The notes: a model not told the origin generated them from the letters alone. A stretch of 64,000 bases of DNA from Nocardia salmonicida NBRC 13393 (GCF_001613085.1 NZ_BDBR01000031.1:80623-144622), one strand, 5' to 3'. Shown: positions 24,572-34,199, counted from the first letter of the stretch. Program-made: numbers and translations.

Positions 24572-25951
24572 ATGGCCGGAGGCGAATCCGACGAGGGTCG
24601 CGTCATGGCGTTCACCCGCCGTACGACACCTCGCGACGGTAATCCACCCACCGGCCGAGTAGTACGCAGCGCCCGTCTGGCCGCGGTACCGGTCGCCTAC
24701 GCGGGTCGGCGCATCGCAGGCTTCGGCAAGCGCGCCGCGGGCCGCGACCCCGCCGACGTAGACCGCGACATCCGCGTGCGCACCGCCGAACACCTCTTCC
24801 AAGTGCTCGGCGAACTCAAGGGCTGCGTCGCGAAACTGGGCCAACTCCTCGGCCTGCTCGAACTCGGGCTGGCTCCCGATCTGGCCGAGCCGTACCGTCA
24901 AGCCCTCGCTCGCCTGCACGATTCGGCACCCGCCATGCTGCCCGGCGCGGTCCACGCGGAACTCGCCGCCCATCTGGGCCCGCACTGGCGCTCACTGTTC
25001 CTCGAATTCGAGGACCGCGCCGCCGCCGCCGCCTCGGTCGGCCAGGTCCACCGCGCCCGCTGGCACGACGGCACCCAGGTGGCGGTCAAGGTGATGTATC
25101 CCGGTTCCCGCCGCGCGGTACTGGCCGATCTCCAAGCTCTGCGTCGCGCGACCCCGCTGTTCACCGCGCTGCTGCCCGGCGCCGATACCCGCCCGGTGGT
25201 GGAGGCGCTGTGCGACGAGATCCGCGACGAACTCGACTACGCCCGTGAGGCCGTGAACCAGCGCGCCTTCGCCACTGCTTTCGCCGACGACCCCGACGTG
25301 GTGGTGAGCCGGGTGATCGCCCAGCGCGGCGATGTCCTGGTCACCGAATGGCTCGACGGCGTTCCCCTGTCCCGGTTGATCGTTCGCGGCAACGCCGACG
25401 AACTCGATCGCCTCGGCGTGCTGATCATGCGCTTTTTGTTCTCCGCCCCCGCCCGCGCCGCCCTGGTCTACGGCGACCCCCACCCCGGCAACTTCCTTCG
25501 CATGCCCGACGGCCGCCTCGGTGTCGTCGACTTCGGCGCCTGCACCCCCTGGCCCGCCACCTTCCTCGACGTGGCGAGCGACATCGGCGCCGCCGTCATC
25601 GCCGACTCCCCCGCCGACCTCGAGGCAGCCATGCGCCGCCACGGCTTCGTGGCCCCCGACCGCGAGCTCGACATCGCCACCGTCGCCGCACGCTTGCAAC
25701 CGGTCCGAGAAGCCCTCCTCGCCCCCACCTACCCCCTCTCGGCCGACTGGCTCCGCGAACAAGTCCGCCTGGCCACCGACTTGCGCCTGTCCAATGTCCT
25801 ACGCCAACTGACGATGCCCCCCGGCCACACCCCCATCCTGCGCTCCTTCCTCGGCGGCGTAGCGGTCCTGTGCCAACTCCACACCGCCGTCCCCCTCCGC
25901 GCCGAATGCACCCGCTGGTACCCCGAAACCGCCGCCGCCGCAGGGCTCTAG
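24572..25951 (+). CDS. ABC1/UbiB-family atypical kinase
   Basis: The 459-residue protein has the diagnostic UbiB features: the KxGQ motif (AKLGQLLG), an Ala-rich loop replacing the glycine-rich loop (AAAASVGQVHRA), the VAVKV lysine strand, the catalytic loop YGDPHPGNF and the metal-binding VDFG. Family members act in isoprenoid quinone metabolism or lipid handling, often as ATPases; in actinobacteria, which use menaquinone, the role is unclear. The ATG at 24572 has GAGGT upstream. It follows the acyltransferase by 183 bases. Confidence 0.9.
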   Translation: MAGGESDEGRVMAFTRRTTPRDGNPPTGRVVRSARLAAVPVAYAGRRIAGFGKRAAGRDPADVDRDIRVRTAEHLFQVLGELKGCVAKLGQLLGLLELGLAPDLAEPYRQALARLHDSAPAMLPGAVHAELAAHLGPHWRSLFLEFEDRAAAAASVGQVHRARWHDGTQVAVKVMYPGSRRAVLADLQALRRATPLFTALLPGADTRPVVEALCDEIRDELDYAREAVNQRAFATAFADDPDVVVSRVIAQRGDVLVTEWLDGVPLSRLIVRGNADELDRLGVLIMRFLFSAPARAALVYGDPHPGNFLRMPDGRLGVVDFGACTPWPATFLDVASDIGAAVIADSPADLEAAMRRHGFVAPDRELDIATVAARLQPVREALLAPTYPLSADWLREQVRLATDLRLSNVLRQLTMPPGHTPILRSFLGGVAVLCQLHTAVPLRAECTRWYPETAAAAGL

Positions 25952-26048
25952 ACGCGTCAGCCGAGTTCGGCCCGTCGTACGACATCGTTCATGTTCCGTT
26001 GCCTTGCTAACGACCGGATGTTACGACCGGTGGCGCACCGTGAGGCTC

Positions 26049-27602
26049 ATGGCTGTCTCGGATTTCGCGATGTCTCGACGCACGCTGCTGCGCGCCACCG
26101 CACTCGGTGTGGTGACTACTCCTGCCCTGGTGGCCTGCGCTGACGACGGGCCCGCGCTGGTGCGGGCCAGGCCCGCGCTCACGCACGGGATCGCCGTCGG
26201 TGATCCGCGTAGCGACGGCGCGCTGATCTGGGCTCGGTCGGATCGGCCTGCCACGCTGGTGGTGGAGACCTCGGCGACCGAGAAGTTCAGCGACGTCAAG
26301 CGATTCACCGGGTCGCTGCTCACCCCGGCCACCGACGGCACCGGGCGCGTGCGGGTGAACGGTCTGCCCGCCGGGCAACTCGTGCACTACCGGGTGCGCC
26401 TCGACGGGGAGGACGGGGCGAGCTCGGAGACTCTCACCGGTGTCTTCCGCACGGCGCCGACCGCGCCCTCCGATATCTCACTGCTGTGGTCCGGTGACGT
26501 CGCGGGCCAGGGGTTCGGCATCAACCCCGACCTCGGCGGCATGAAGGTGTTCTCCACCATGGCCGCCCGCGACCCACACCTGTTCCTGCATTCCGGCGAC
26601 TGCATCTACGCCGACAACGCGCTCAAAGAGTCCGTGACGCTGCCCGACGGCCGGGTCTGGAAGAACATCACCGCCGAGGCGAAGAACGCTCCCGCGGAAA
26701 CCCTCGACCAGTTCCGCGGCAACTACGCCTACAACCTCACCGACGACAACTATCGCCGGTTCAACGCCGCCGTCGCCCAGATCGTCCAGTGGGACGACCA
26801 CGAGACCACCAACAACTGGTCGCCCGGCGGCACGGTCGCCGCCGACAAGGGCTACACCGAGCGCAGCATGGACACCCTCGCGACGCGTTCCTGGCAGGCC
26901 TTCCACGAGTGGATGCCCCTGGAGCCGAAGGAAGCCGTCGACGGCCGTCTCTACCGCAAGATCTCCTACGGCCCGCTGCTCGACGTGTTCGTCCTGGACA
27001 TGCGCGCCTACAAAGACGCCAACACGGCCAATACCGCGCCCCGGGGCCAGATCCTCGGCGCCGCCCAGATCAAGTGGCTCACCGAGGGCCTGAAGGACTC
27101 CAAGGCCACCTGGAAGATCGTGGCCGCCGATCTGCCGCTCGGCGTTGTCGTCCCCGACGGCAAGACCGCCTTCGAAGGCCCCGCCAATGCCGCCCCCGGC
27201 GCACCCTCCGGCCGCGAAACCGAGATCGCCCAGGTGCTCTCGGCGATCAAGGCGAACAGGGTCGCCGACGTCGTGTGGCTCACCGCCGACGTCCACTACA
27301 CCGCCGCGCACCACTACTCCCCCACTCGCGCCGCCTTCACTGATTTCGACGAGTTCTGGGAGTTCGTCTCGGGCCCGCTCAACGCCGGCGCGTTCGGCCC
27401 CAACCCCCTCGACCCCACCTTCGGACCCGAAGCGGTCTACGTCCACGCGCCGCCCACACCCAACGCCTCCCCCCTCGACCCGGAGTACCAGCACTTCGGT
27501 GAGGTGAGAATCGACGGACGCACCGGAGAAATGACCGTCAACTTGTGCGACGCGACCGGAAAAGTCCTGTTCACCAAGCAACTCGCGCCCACGCGGAAAT
27601 AG
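26049..27602 (+). CDS. PhoD-like alkaline phosphatase/phosphodiesterase, Tat lipoprotein candidate
   Basis: The N terminus has a twin-arginine-type signal (SRRTLLRATAL) ending in a lipobox-like ALVAC, so it is probably exported folded and lipid-anchored. A PhoD N-terminal beta domain follows (GIAVGDPRSDGALIWAR). The metallophosphatase domain has LLWSGDV, HSGDCIYAD, WDDHETTNNW and TADVHYTAAHH carrying metal ligands. The product is 517 residues. PhoD enzymes hydrolyse phosphodiesters and monoesters outside the cell for phosphate supply. I chose ATG 26049 over 26004; 26070 is also possible. The FAD oxidoreductase follows 51 bases later. Confidence 0.9.
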   Translation: MAVSDFAMSRRTLLRATALGVVTTPALVACADDGPALVRARPALTHGIAVGDPRSDGALIWARSDRPATLVVETSATEKFSDVKRFTGSLLTPATDGTGRVRVNGLPAGQLVHYRVRLDGEDGASSETLTGVFRTAPTAPSDISLLWSGDVAGQGFGINPDLGGMKVFSTMAARDPHLFLHSGDCIYADNALKESVTLPDGRVWKNITAEAKNAPAETLDQFRGNYAYNLTDDNYRRFNAAVAQIVQWDDHETTNNWSPGGTVAADKGYTERSMDTLATRSWQAFHEWMPLEPKEAVDGRLYRKISYGPLLDVFVLDMRAYKDANTANTAPRGQILGAAQIKWLTEGLKDSKATWKIVAADLPLGVVVPDGKTAFEGPANAAPGAPSGRETEIAQVLSAIKANRVADVVWLTADVHYTAAHHYSPTRAAFTDFDEFWEFVSGPLNAGAFGPNPLDPTFGPEAVYVHAPPTPNASPLDPEYQHFGEVRIDGRTGEMTVNLCDATGKVLFTKQLAPTRK

Positions 27603-27653
27603 GTGCTAAGTACCCTGCGCAAGAACCGCCCACCTGTGGTTAGCTATGCGGTC

Positions 27654-28925
27654 ATGGGCACGCCGCATACCGTCATCTCCGAAGAATATCTCCCCACCGA
27701 CACGGCGGATGTCGTTCGCACTGTGCGTGATTCACGCGGCCGGTCGGAACGGTTGACGGTGCGCGGCGGTGAACAGACCGAAGAGTCCTACGGTCTGGCC
27801 GATCAGCGTGGCGTGCTCTCGCTGCGCAAGATGAACTCGGTGCTCGACATCAACCTGGGCAGGCGCACCGTGCGGGTGCAGGCGGGCGCGAAGCTGTCCG
27901 AGATCGACCGCCGCCTCGGCGCGCACAGTCTCGGTCTGCCGGTGGTCGGCGATCATCGCGACATCACCGCGGGCGGCTTCGCCTCCGTCGGTGGGGTGAG
28001 CACCGCCTCGCACCGCTACGGCATGTTCATCGACCAGATCGTCGACCTCGAGTACGTCGACCCCGACGGCCGGATCGGCACCTGCGGGCGCGGCCATCAC
28101 ACCGAGCGTTTCCACCGCATTCTCGGCGCGGGCGGTCGCGCGGGCATCATCACCGCCCTCACCCTCGATGTGGTCGAGGTCGACAAAGACCACACCATGC
28201 TCACCACCGACGCCGACCGGTTCCTCGACTTCGACTCCTTCGTCGAGCACGCCACCAACGAGATCACCAACCCCGGCAGCGCGGCGCTCCAGGTCGGCCG
28301 CTGGGTCGATACCGCCCCGCTGAAGGTGGCGCGCCCCGTCGGCGCGGGCCAGGTGACCCTCGGCGCCGTGCGCTTCGGTCAGTGGTCGAGTCTGTACCCC
28401 ACCGCCCCCACCCGTGGTCTGCGGGCCCGGCGTGAGGTCGGCACCCGTACCCGGAAGTCGTTGGGCGCCATCGCGTCCGCGGCGGGCGGGCGCGCGGGCA
28501 TGCCGGTCCGCAACGCGGCGGCGGGCGCGCTGATGTTCGCGCCGAAGGTGCTCACGATGCGCGATGCCGAGTACCTGGCCGACACCGTCATCAACTCCTC
28601 CGAGCGCGGCCCCGCCTACCGCGTTGGCGTGTTCGCTCCCCTGGCCAACTACGGTTCGGTCTTCTACGGCCTGCACGACCTGTTCTCGGCCCACCGTGAA
28701 CGCTCGGGCTGCTTCACCGTCATCTCCGCGATGACCTACGGCGTGCGCTCGGAGTACCTGCGCGCCGAAGCCGCCGCCCGTGGCCTCACCCCCGCCGACT
28801 ACGGCCTGATCACCTTCACCTGCCGCCTGCGCCCCTCAGCCCTGCCCTCGGAGCAGCTGCGCGAGATCGTCTCCGGCATCGACGACATCTGCCGCTCGGA
28901 ACAGGCCCTGCGCTACAGCGTGTAA
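27654..28925 (+). CDS. FAD-binding oxidoreductase (PCMH/VAO type)
   Basis: The 423-residue protein has the FAD-binding PCMH pattern: LTVRGGEQTEESYGL, VRVQAGAKLSEIDRRL, GDHRDITAGGFASVGGVSTA and DQIVDLEYVDPDG. A variable C-terminal substrate domain follows. The class includes sterol reductases, cytokinin dehydrogenases and sugar oxidases; which one this is cannot be told. It is downstream of the PhoD-type gene and followed by a strong terminator. The ATG at 27654 is the most likely start; a TTG-type upstream start at 27603 is possible. Confidence 0.85.
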   Translation: MGTPHTVISEEYLPTDTADVVRTVRDSRGRSERLTVRGGEQTEESYGLADQRGVLSLRKMNSVLDINLGRRTVRVQAGAKLSEIDRRLGAHSLGLPVVGDHRDITAGGFASVGGVSTASHRYGMFIDQIVDLEYVDPDGRIGTCGRGHHTERFHRILGAGGRAGIITALTLDVVEVDKDHTMLTTDADRFLDFDSFVEHATNEITNPGSAALQVGRWVDTAPLKVARPVGAGQVTLGAVRFGQWSSLYPTAPTRGLRARREVGTRTRKSLGAIASAAGGRAGMPVRNAAAGALMFAPKVLTMRDAEYLADTVINSSERGPAYRVGVFAPLANYGSVFYGLHDLFSAHRERSGCFTVISAMTYGVRSEYLRAEAAARGLTPADYGLITFTCRLRPSALPSEQLREIVSGIDDICRSEQALRYSV

Positions 28926-28930
28926 GTCAC

Positions 28931-28979
28931 CGAACGTGAAGGCCCCCCACCGTATTCGGCGGGGGGCCTTCACGTTCGG
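28931..28979 (+). terminator. Strong intrinsic terminator after FAD oxidoreductase
   Basis: An 18-base stem (CGAACGTGAAGGCCCCCC with its reverse complement) surrounds a short loop, 5 bases after the stop codon. Confidence 0.85.
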
Positions 28980-29050
28980 TATGACGAAACCCCATGGGGC
29001 CGACCTCGAGGAGGCATCGCGAGCGAAGCGAGCGTCGCGGCCGCCCCGAG

Positions 29051-29102
29051 GAAAAACGACCCGAGACAATGCACCGCAGGTGCGAGTCTCGGGTCGTTTT
29101 TC
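29051..29102 (-). terminator. Intrinsic terminator on the ctaF side
   Basis: GAAAAACGACCCGAGAC and its exact reverse complement (17 bases) enclose an 18-base loop. Read on the minus strand, it follows ctaF and ends in a T-run. Confidence 0.75.
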
Positions 29103-29115
29103 GTCGGGGCAATCA

Positions 29116-29144
29116 GGGCCGCGACTCGAGCGCGCCAGCGCTCC
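29116..29144 (-). repeat. 3'-adjacent hairpin element, copy 2
   Basis: Identical to copy 1 (1431-1460) except for one missing base. It starts 6 bases after the ctaF stop on the minus strand and contains the GAGCGC-TGGC-GCGCTC hairpin. Confidence 0.55.
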
Positions 29145-29150
29145 AATAAT

Positions 29151-29567
29151 TCAGTGCTTCTCGGCACCCAGGTAGTACTCGAACACCAGGCCCGCTGCGG
29201 CGGTGAGCACGAGCACCACGCCGAGACCGATCAGCCAGAACTGGAAGAACGCCAGGCCCAGCGCGGTGACCGAACCAGCGCCGGCCAGCAGGATGGGCCA
29301 GAAGCTACCGGGCGAGAAGAAGCCCAGGTCACCGGCGCCGTCCACGATCTCGGCCTCTTCGTAGTCCTCGGGCCGCAGGTCGATGCGGCGCGCGACGAAC
29401 CGGAAGTAGGTGCCGATGATCAGCGACAGGCCCGCGGTCAGCACGATCGCGGTGGTGCCTGCCCACTCGATGCCGGTGCGCGACTGCGCGGTGAAGAACC
29501 CGTAGACGATGCCCACCAGGATGAAGAAGGCCGTGAGCAGTTCGAAGATCCGCGCTTCGATCCTCAT
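29151..29567 (-). CDS. ctaF: Cytochrome c oxidase (aa3) subunit IV
   Basis: CtaF is the small actinobacterial fourth subunit of the aa3 oxidase. The 138-residue protein starts MRIEARIFELLTAFFILVGI and has four membrane helices (near FFILVGIVYGFF, TAIVLTAGLSLIIGTYF, WPILLAGAGSVTALGLAFF and LIGLGVVLVLTAAAGLVF). The loop RRIDLRPEDYEEAEIVDGAG is typical of the family. Its start is 10 bases after the ctaC stop, in the same operon. It matches Rv2199c. Confidence 0.96.
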   Translation of the reverse strand: MRIEARIFELLTAFFILVGIVYGFFTAQSRTGIEWAGTTAIVLTAGLSLIIGTYFRFVARRIDLRPEDYEEAEIVDGAGDLGFFSPGSFWPILLAGAGSVTALGLAFFQFWLIGLGVVLVLTAAAGLVFEYYLGAEKH

Positions 29568-29577
29568 ATCAGAATCC

Positions 29578-30672
29578 TCACTTGCTCTCGTTCACCGAAG
29601 CGCTCTTGGCATCGCGCTTGGTGTTGAAGGGGTACGTGGAGGTGGCCACCGGCGACTCGCCGATCGATGCCAGCGCCTCACCATTGGTCTTGCCCTCGAT
29701 GCGCGCCTGCATGTACTTGGCGTACTTCTCCGGCGAGACCGCGCGGACCTCGAAGTTCATCATCGAGTGGTAGGTGCCGCACATCTCGGCGCAGCGGCCG
29801 ACGAACGCGCCTTCCTTCTCGATCTCGGAGATCTGGAAGACGTTGTCGGACTGGTTTTCCTTCGGGTTCGGCATCACGTCGCGCTTGAACAGGAACTCCG
29901 GCACCCAGAAGGCGTGGATCACGTCCGCGGCGGCGAGCTGGAACTCGATGCGCTTACCGGTCGGCAGCACCAGCACCGGAATCTCTTCGCTGGAGCCGAA
30001 GGTCTCGACCTTGTCGTAGTGCAGGTACGAGAGGATGTCGTTGGCCGGCTTGCCGTGCACCGGACCCGGCTGCGGATGACCCTTGTCGTTCTTCAGCTCT
30101 CGGTACTCGGCGAGCTGCTCTTCGTTCAGCAGCTCTTTCTCCGTGTCGATGCCGTTCCAGGTGAGACCGCCGACATTGTTGATGTTGCGGTAGCCGAACT
30201 TCCAGTTCCACTGGAAGGCGGTCACGTCGACGGTGACATCCGGGTTGTCGGTCTTCTCGTGCACGTAGTTCTGCACGACCACGGTGAAGTAGAACAGCAC
30301 CGCGATGATCACGAACGGGATCGCCGTGTAGGTCAGCTCGAGCGACACGTTGTACCCGGTCTGACGCGGGAACTCCGGGGAGTTCTTGCGCTTGCGGTGG
30401 AAGATGATCGTCCAGAAGGTCAGACCCCAGACCAGCACGCCCATGGCGAGCGCGGCCAGCACCGACCAGGTCCACAGCTCGCGCATCCGGGTGGCCTGCG
30501 GGGTGATACCCGATGGCCAGCCGAACCGCAGCCAAACATTGTCGATCGAGCAGCCCGAGACGAGCATCGCGGTGATCCCCAAGGACACCGCCAGCCCGGC
30601 CCGCCGAAGGATCCGGCCCTGCCGACCCTTAACGGGTCGTGCCCCGATCTCTTCGCTCGCCTTGTGCGCCAC
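29578..30672 (-). CDS. ctaC: Cytochrome c oxidase (aa3) subunit II
   Basis: Subunit II carries the CuA centre that accepts electrons from cytochrome c. The protein has a lipoprotein-type signal ending LVSGC (C41), two membrane helices and a periplasmic cupredoxin domain. The CuA loop is CAEMCGTYHSMM, with an Asp/His set upstream (VIHAFWVPE). The start is taken as GTG 30672 because AGGAAGG sits seven bases upstream; the GTG at 30678 is too close to that site. The product is 364 residues. ctaF follows. asnB is divergently transcribed across a 379-base gap. Confidence 0.93.
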   Translation of the reverse strand: MAHKASEEIGARPVKGRQGRILRRAGLAVSLGITAMLVSGCSIDNVWLRFGWPSGITPQATRMRELWTWSVLAALAMGVLVWGLTFWTIIFHRKRKNSPEFPRQTGYNVSLELTYTAIPFVIIAVLFYFTVVVQNYVHEKTDNPDVTVDVTAFQWNWKFGYRNINNVGGLTWNGIDTEKELLNEEQLAEYRELKNDKGHPQPGPVHGKPANDILSYLHYDKVETFGSSEEIPVLVLPTGKRIEFQLAAADVIHAFWVPEFLFKRDVMPNPKENQSDNVFQISEIEKEGAFVGRCAEMCGTYHSMMNFEVRAVSPEKYAKYMQARIEGKTNGEALASIGESPVATSTYPFNTKRDAKSASVNESK

Positions 30673-31051
30673 GCTCACGCCTTCCTGGTCGCCACACATT
30701 CCGACACATTGCGTCGTCCGGGCGGCGATTCGCCCGTTCGACACCTCTTCAAAGCAGTTTCAGGCCGTCCCGAAGTATTGCCGCTGTGACGCCTGCACAC
30801 CTGAGAAGGACCTGAGTACTACGCAGCGTAGACCAAAGCGGGCACTGTCTTGTCGCGGGGTCACTTTCGACACTCCGCCGTGACCGCCCGGATCGTCGCG
30901 ACCTGCGGTTTGACTCCCGTCCGGTTGCCGCGCACCCCGAGCGAGCGGGCGAGCGCGGCGTGTCGGGCAGGTGTGCGGCATACTCGGACACAGCGTTTCG
31001 GCCCGTCAGTGGCCACCCCCATCACCGAACGAGAGAAGGTTGGGCGACACC
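30673..31051. other. 379-base intergenic region between divergent ctaC and asnB
   Basis: This must hold both promoters. I see no gene, no clean CRP/GlxR palindrome and no known RNA element. One loose inverted repeat pairs GTCAC (near 30863) with GTGAC (near 30883) at a spacing that does not match a known consensus. Confidence 0.5.
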
Positions 31052-32995
31052 GTGTGCGGACTGCTCGGATTCCTGACAGCTGACACCGCGACGACCGCGG
31101 TGGTCGATCAGGTGTACGACGCGCTGCACTGCCAGCGGCATCGTGGCCCGGACGAGAAGGGCACCTGGCACGACGATCACATGATCTTCGGGTTCAACCG
31201 CCTGTCCATCATCGATATCGAGCACTCGCACCAGCCGCTGCGCTGGGGCCCCGCGGACAACCCGCAGCGCTACGCGATGACCTTCAACGGCGAGATCTAC
31301 AACTACCTCGAACTGCGTGAGCAGTTGGCCGCCGAGCACGGCGCCGCATTCCCCGATGGCAAGATCTTCGCCACCGACGGTGACGGCGAGGCCATCGTGG
31401 CCGCCTTCCACTTCTGGGGTCCCGAGGCCGTGCGCAAGCTGCGCGGCATGTTCGCCTTCGCGATCTGGGATACCGAGACCTCGGAACTGTTCCTCGCACG
31501 CGATCCGTTCGGCATCAAGCCGCTGTTCATCGCGACCGGCCCCGGCGGCACCGCCTTCGCCAGCGAGAAGAAGAGCCTGCTGGAACTGCTGAGCCCGCTC
31601 GGTGTGTCCGACGAGCTCGACCCGCGCGCGCTCGAGCACTACACGGTGCTGCAGTACGTGCCGGAGCCCGAGTCGCTGCACCGCAACATCCGCCGCCTCG
31701 AATCCGGCAACTACGCCACGGTGAAGGTCGGTCAGGAGCCGGTCACGACCCGCTACTTCCGCCCCGACTTCCGGGTCCGCCCGTTCGCCGGGGGGTCGGA
31801 GAAGGCCCGCTACGCCGAGATCGCCGCGGCGCTCGAGGACTCGGTCGCCAAGCACATGCGCGCCGACGTCACCGTCGGTTCGTTCCTGTCCGGCGGCATC
31901 GACTCCACCGCCATCGCCGCGCTCGCGATCCGGCACAACCCGAATCTGCTGACCTTCACCTCCGCGTTCGAACGGGAGGGGTACTCCGAGGCCGATGTCG
32001 CCGCCGAGACCGCGGAGCTGATCGGCGCCAAGCACTACATCCGCATGGTGACGCCCGCCGAGTTCGCGGCAGCGATCCCCGAGATCGTCTGGTACCTCGA
32101 CGAGCCCGTCGCCGATCCCGCCCTTGTCCCGCTGTACTTCGTGGCCAAGGAAGCCCGCGAGCACGTCAAGGTGGTGCTCTCCGGCGAGGGTGCCGACGAA
32201 CTGTTCGGCGGCTACACGATCTACCGGGAACCGTTGTCGCTCAAGCCCTTCGAGTACCTGCCCGCCGGTGCGCGCAAGCTGCTCGGCAAGCTCGGTGACA
32301 AGATCCCCGACGGCAAGCGCGGCAAGTCGCTGCTGCAGCGCGGTTCGCTCAGCCTCGAAGACCGCTACTACGGCAATGCCCGCAGCTTCAACGACGCCCA
32401 GTTGCGCGCGGTCCTGCGTGACTTCCGTCCCGAGTGGACCCACCAGGACGTCACCGCCCCGATCTACGCCCAGTCCGCGGGCTGGGACCCGGTCGCGCGC
32501 ATGCAGCACCTGGACCTGTTCACCTGGCTGCGCGGCGACATCCTGGTCAAGGCCGACAAGATGACCATGGCCAACTCCCTGGAACTGCGCGTGCCGTTCC
32601 TGGACAGCGAGGTCCTGCGCGTCGCCGAGGGCATCCCGTTCGACCAGAAGATCACCAAGGAAACCTCGAAGTACGCGCTGCGCCAGGCCCTGGACGGGAT
32701 CGTGCCCGATCATGTCCTCAACCGCGCCAAGCTCGGCTTCCCGGTCCCCCTGCGCCACTGGCTGCGCGGCACCGAGCTCTACGACTGGGCCGAAACCCAG
32801 ATCGCCGAGTCCCAGACCGACCACCTGCTGAACAAGCCGGCCATCCTCCAGATGCTCCGCGACCACAAGGCGGGCCTGTCCGACCACAGCCGCCGCCTCT
32901 GGACCGTTCTGGTCTTCATGGTCTGGCACGGCATCTTCGTCGAGGACCGCATCAAGCCCGAGATCCAAGAGCCGGTCTACCCGGTCTCGCTGTAA
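31052..32995 (+). CDS. asnB: Asparagine synthase (glutamine-hydrolysing)
   Basis: AsnB makes asparagine from aspartate, glutamine and ATP. Its Cys nucleophile is residue 2 (GTG-TGC gives MCGLLGFL), which fixes the start at GTG 31052. The N-terminal glutaminase includes RHRGPDEKGTW, GFNRLSIID and TFNGEIYNYLELR. The C-terminal synthetase has the PP-loop SGGIDSTAIAAL, GEGADELFGGY and the ELRVPFLD segment. It is 647 residues long, close to Rv2201. GAGAGAAGG is upstream. In mycobacteria and corynebacteria a related enzyme (LtsA) amidates meso-DAP of the wall, so a wall role is also possible. Confidence 0.95.
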   Translation: MCGLLGFLTADTATTAVVDQVYDALHCQRHRGPDEKGTWHDDHMIFGFNRLSIIDIEHSHQPLRWGPADNPQRYAMTFNGEIYNYLELREQLAAEHGAAFPDGKIFATDGDGEAIVAAFHFWGPEAVRKLRGMFAFAIWDTETSELFLARDPFGIKPLFIATGPGGTAFASEKKSLLELLSPLGVSDELDPRALEHYTVLQYVPEPESLHRNIRRLESGNYATVKVGQEPVTTRYFRPDFRVRPFAGGSEKARYAEIAAALEDSVAKHMRADVTVGSFLSGGIDSTAIAALAIRHNPNLLTFTSAFEREGYSEADVAAETAELIGAKHYIRMVTPAEFAAAIPEIVWYLDEPVADPALVPLYFVAKEAREHVKVVLSGEGADELFGGYTIYREPLSLKPFEYLPAGARKLLGKLGDKIPDGKRGKSLLQRGSLSLEDRYYGNARSFNDAQLRAVLRDFRPEWTHQDVTAPIYAQSAGWDPVARMQHLDLFTWLRGDILVKADKMTMANSLELRVPFLDSEVLRVAEGIPFDQKITKETSKYALRQALDGIVPDHVLNRAKLGFPVPLRHWLRGTELYDWAETQIAESQTDHLLNKPAILQMLRDHKAGLSDHSRRLWTVLVFMVWHGIFVEDRIKPEIQEPVYPVSL

Positions 32996-32997
32996 CC

Positions 32998-33042
32998 CAC
33001 GAAAAACGCCCCCTGGATCGAAAGAGCCAGGGGGCGTTCGTG
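32998..33042 (+). terminator. Intrinsic terminator between asnB and adoK
   Basis: CACGAA and CGCCCCCTGG pair with CCAGGGGGCG and TTCGTG further on. The hairpin lies directly after the asnB stop and 9 bases from the adoK stop on the other strand. Confidence 0.8.
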
Positions 33043-33051
33043 TTCCGTAGG

Positions 33052-34020
33052 TCAGAGCAGGGGGGCCAGTTCGTCGGCGGCGTCGCTGCCGTAGGCCTTG
33101 GTGAGGCGCTCGAGTGCGTCTTCGGTGTTGAGGGCCCACTCCTGGGTGCCGGTGGTCTCCAGGATGAGCACGGCGACGAGGGAGCCGAGCTGGGCGGCGC
33201 GTTCCAGGCTCAGGCCGGCGCGGTGGGCGGTGAGGAAGCCCGCGCGGAAACCGTCGCCGACGCCGGTCGGGTCGACCTTGGCCACCTCGGGCACCACGCC
33301 GACGCGGACCTCGGTGCCGTCGGCGTCGACCACCAGCACCCCTTCGGAGCCCAGCGTGGTGACGCGGATGCCGACCTTGGCGGTGATGTCGGCTTCGCTC
33401 AGACCGGTCTTCTGCTGCAGCAGGGCCCACTCGTACTTGTTGGTGAACAGGTAGGCCGCGCCGTCGATCAGTTCGCTGGCCTGCTCGCCGTCGAGGCGGG
33501 CCAGCTGCTGGGACGGATCGGCGGCGTAGGCGATGCCCTGCGCCTTGGCCTGGCGGGTGTGGGCCACCATCGCGTCGGGATCGTTCGCCCCGACCAGCAC
33601 CAGGTCGATGTCGTGCGCGGCGGCGATCGCGGCGATGTCGATATCGCGCGCCTCACTCATCGCACCCGGATAGAACGACGCGATCTGCGCCATCGTCTCA
33701 TCGGTGGTGCACACGAACCGCGCGGTGTGCGACGTCGCGGAGACATGTACCGCGGAGCAGTCGACGCCGCTGTTCTCCAGCCACTGCCGGTACTCGGCGA
33801 AATCGGCGCCGACGGCGCCGACGAGCACCGGGCGCTGCTTCAGCAGACCCATCGCGTAGGCGATGTTGCCCGCCACTCCGCCACGGCGGATCTGCAGATC
33901 GTCGACGAGGAAGCTCAGGGACACATGATCGAGTTGATCAGCGAGCAGCGCATCGGCGAACCGGCCGGGAAAGCGCATGAGGTGGTCGGTGGCGATGGAT
34001 GCGGACACGGCAACAGGCAC
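33052..34020 (-). CDS. adoK: Adenosine kinase / PfkB-family carbohydrate kinase
   Basis: The 322-residue protein matches Rv2202c, the adenosine kinase of M. tuberculosis, which belongs to the ribokinase (PfkB) family. Conserved segments include SIATDHLMRFPGRFAD, RRGGVAGNIAYA, ADPSQQLARLDGEQ and the PfkB signature DPTGVGDGFRAGF with the catalytic Asp. Start GTG 34020 (VPVAVSASIATDH) is preceded by AAGGGG and matches the family. It phosphorylates adenosine to AMP in purine salvage. It is downstream of erpA, with a terminator hairpin between the two. Confidence 0.93.
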   Translation of the reverse strand: MPVAVSASIATDHLMRFPGRFADALLADQLDHVSLSFLVDDLQIRRGGVAGNIAYAMGLLKQRPVLVGAVGADFAEYRQWLENSGVDCSAVHVSATSHTARFVCTTDETMAQIASFYPGAMSEARDIDIAAIAAAHDIDLVLVGANDPDAMVAHTRQAKAQGIAYAADPSQQLARLDGEQASELIDGAAYLFTNKYEWALLQQKTGLSEADITAKVGIRVTTLGSEGVLVVDADGTEVRVGVVPEVAKVDPTGVGDGFRAGFLTAHRAGLSLERAAQLGSLVAVLILETTGTQEWALNTEDALERLTKAYGSDAADELAPLL

Positions 34021-34060
34021 GAGGCAGGGCCCCTTCGACGCTAGAGGTAGGAAAACACAG

Positions 34061-34088
34061 AAGTCCGGGATCACCGGATCCCGGACTT
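34061..34088 (-). terminator. Intrinsic terminator between erpA and adoK
   Basis: AAGTCCGGGATC and its exact reverse complement enclose a 4-base loop. On the minus strand a T-rich stretch follows. It probably ends erpA transcription before adoK. Confidence 0.7.
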
Positions 34089-34199
34089 CAACGTTAGCAA
34101 GCGCTACCGCCTGTGGTTCACCTGTTCGCTACCTCGCCACGCAACGACAATGTTCCCGGGCGTGGCACGGAAAGCACGGCTAACTCGCAGCTCCGTACG

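Noticed and set aside
30780..30800. CRP/GlxR site near asnB and ctaC
   Set aside because: TGTG and CACA are 7 bases apart rather than 8, so the spacing does not fit.
31022..33430. 802-codon minus-strand frame over asnB and part of adoK
   Set aside because: It is antisense to asnB, whose identity is beyond doubt, and lacks any motif.
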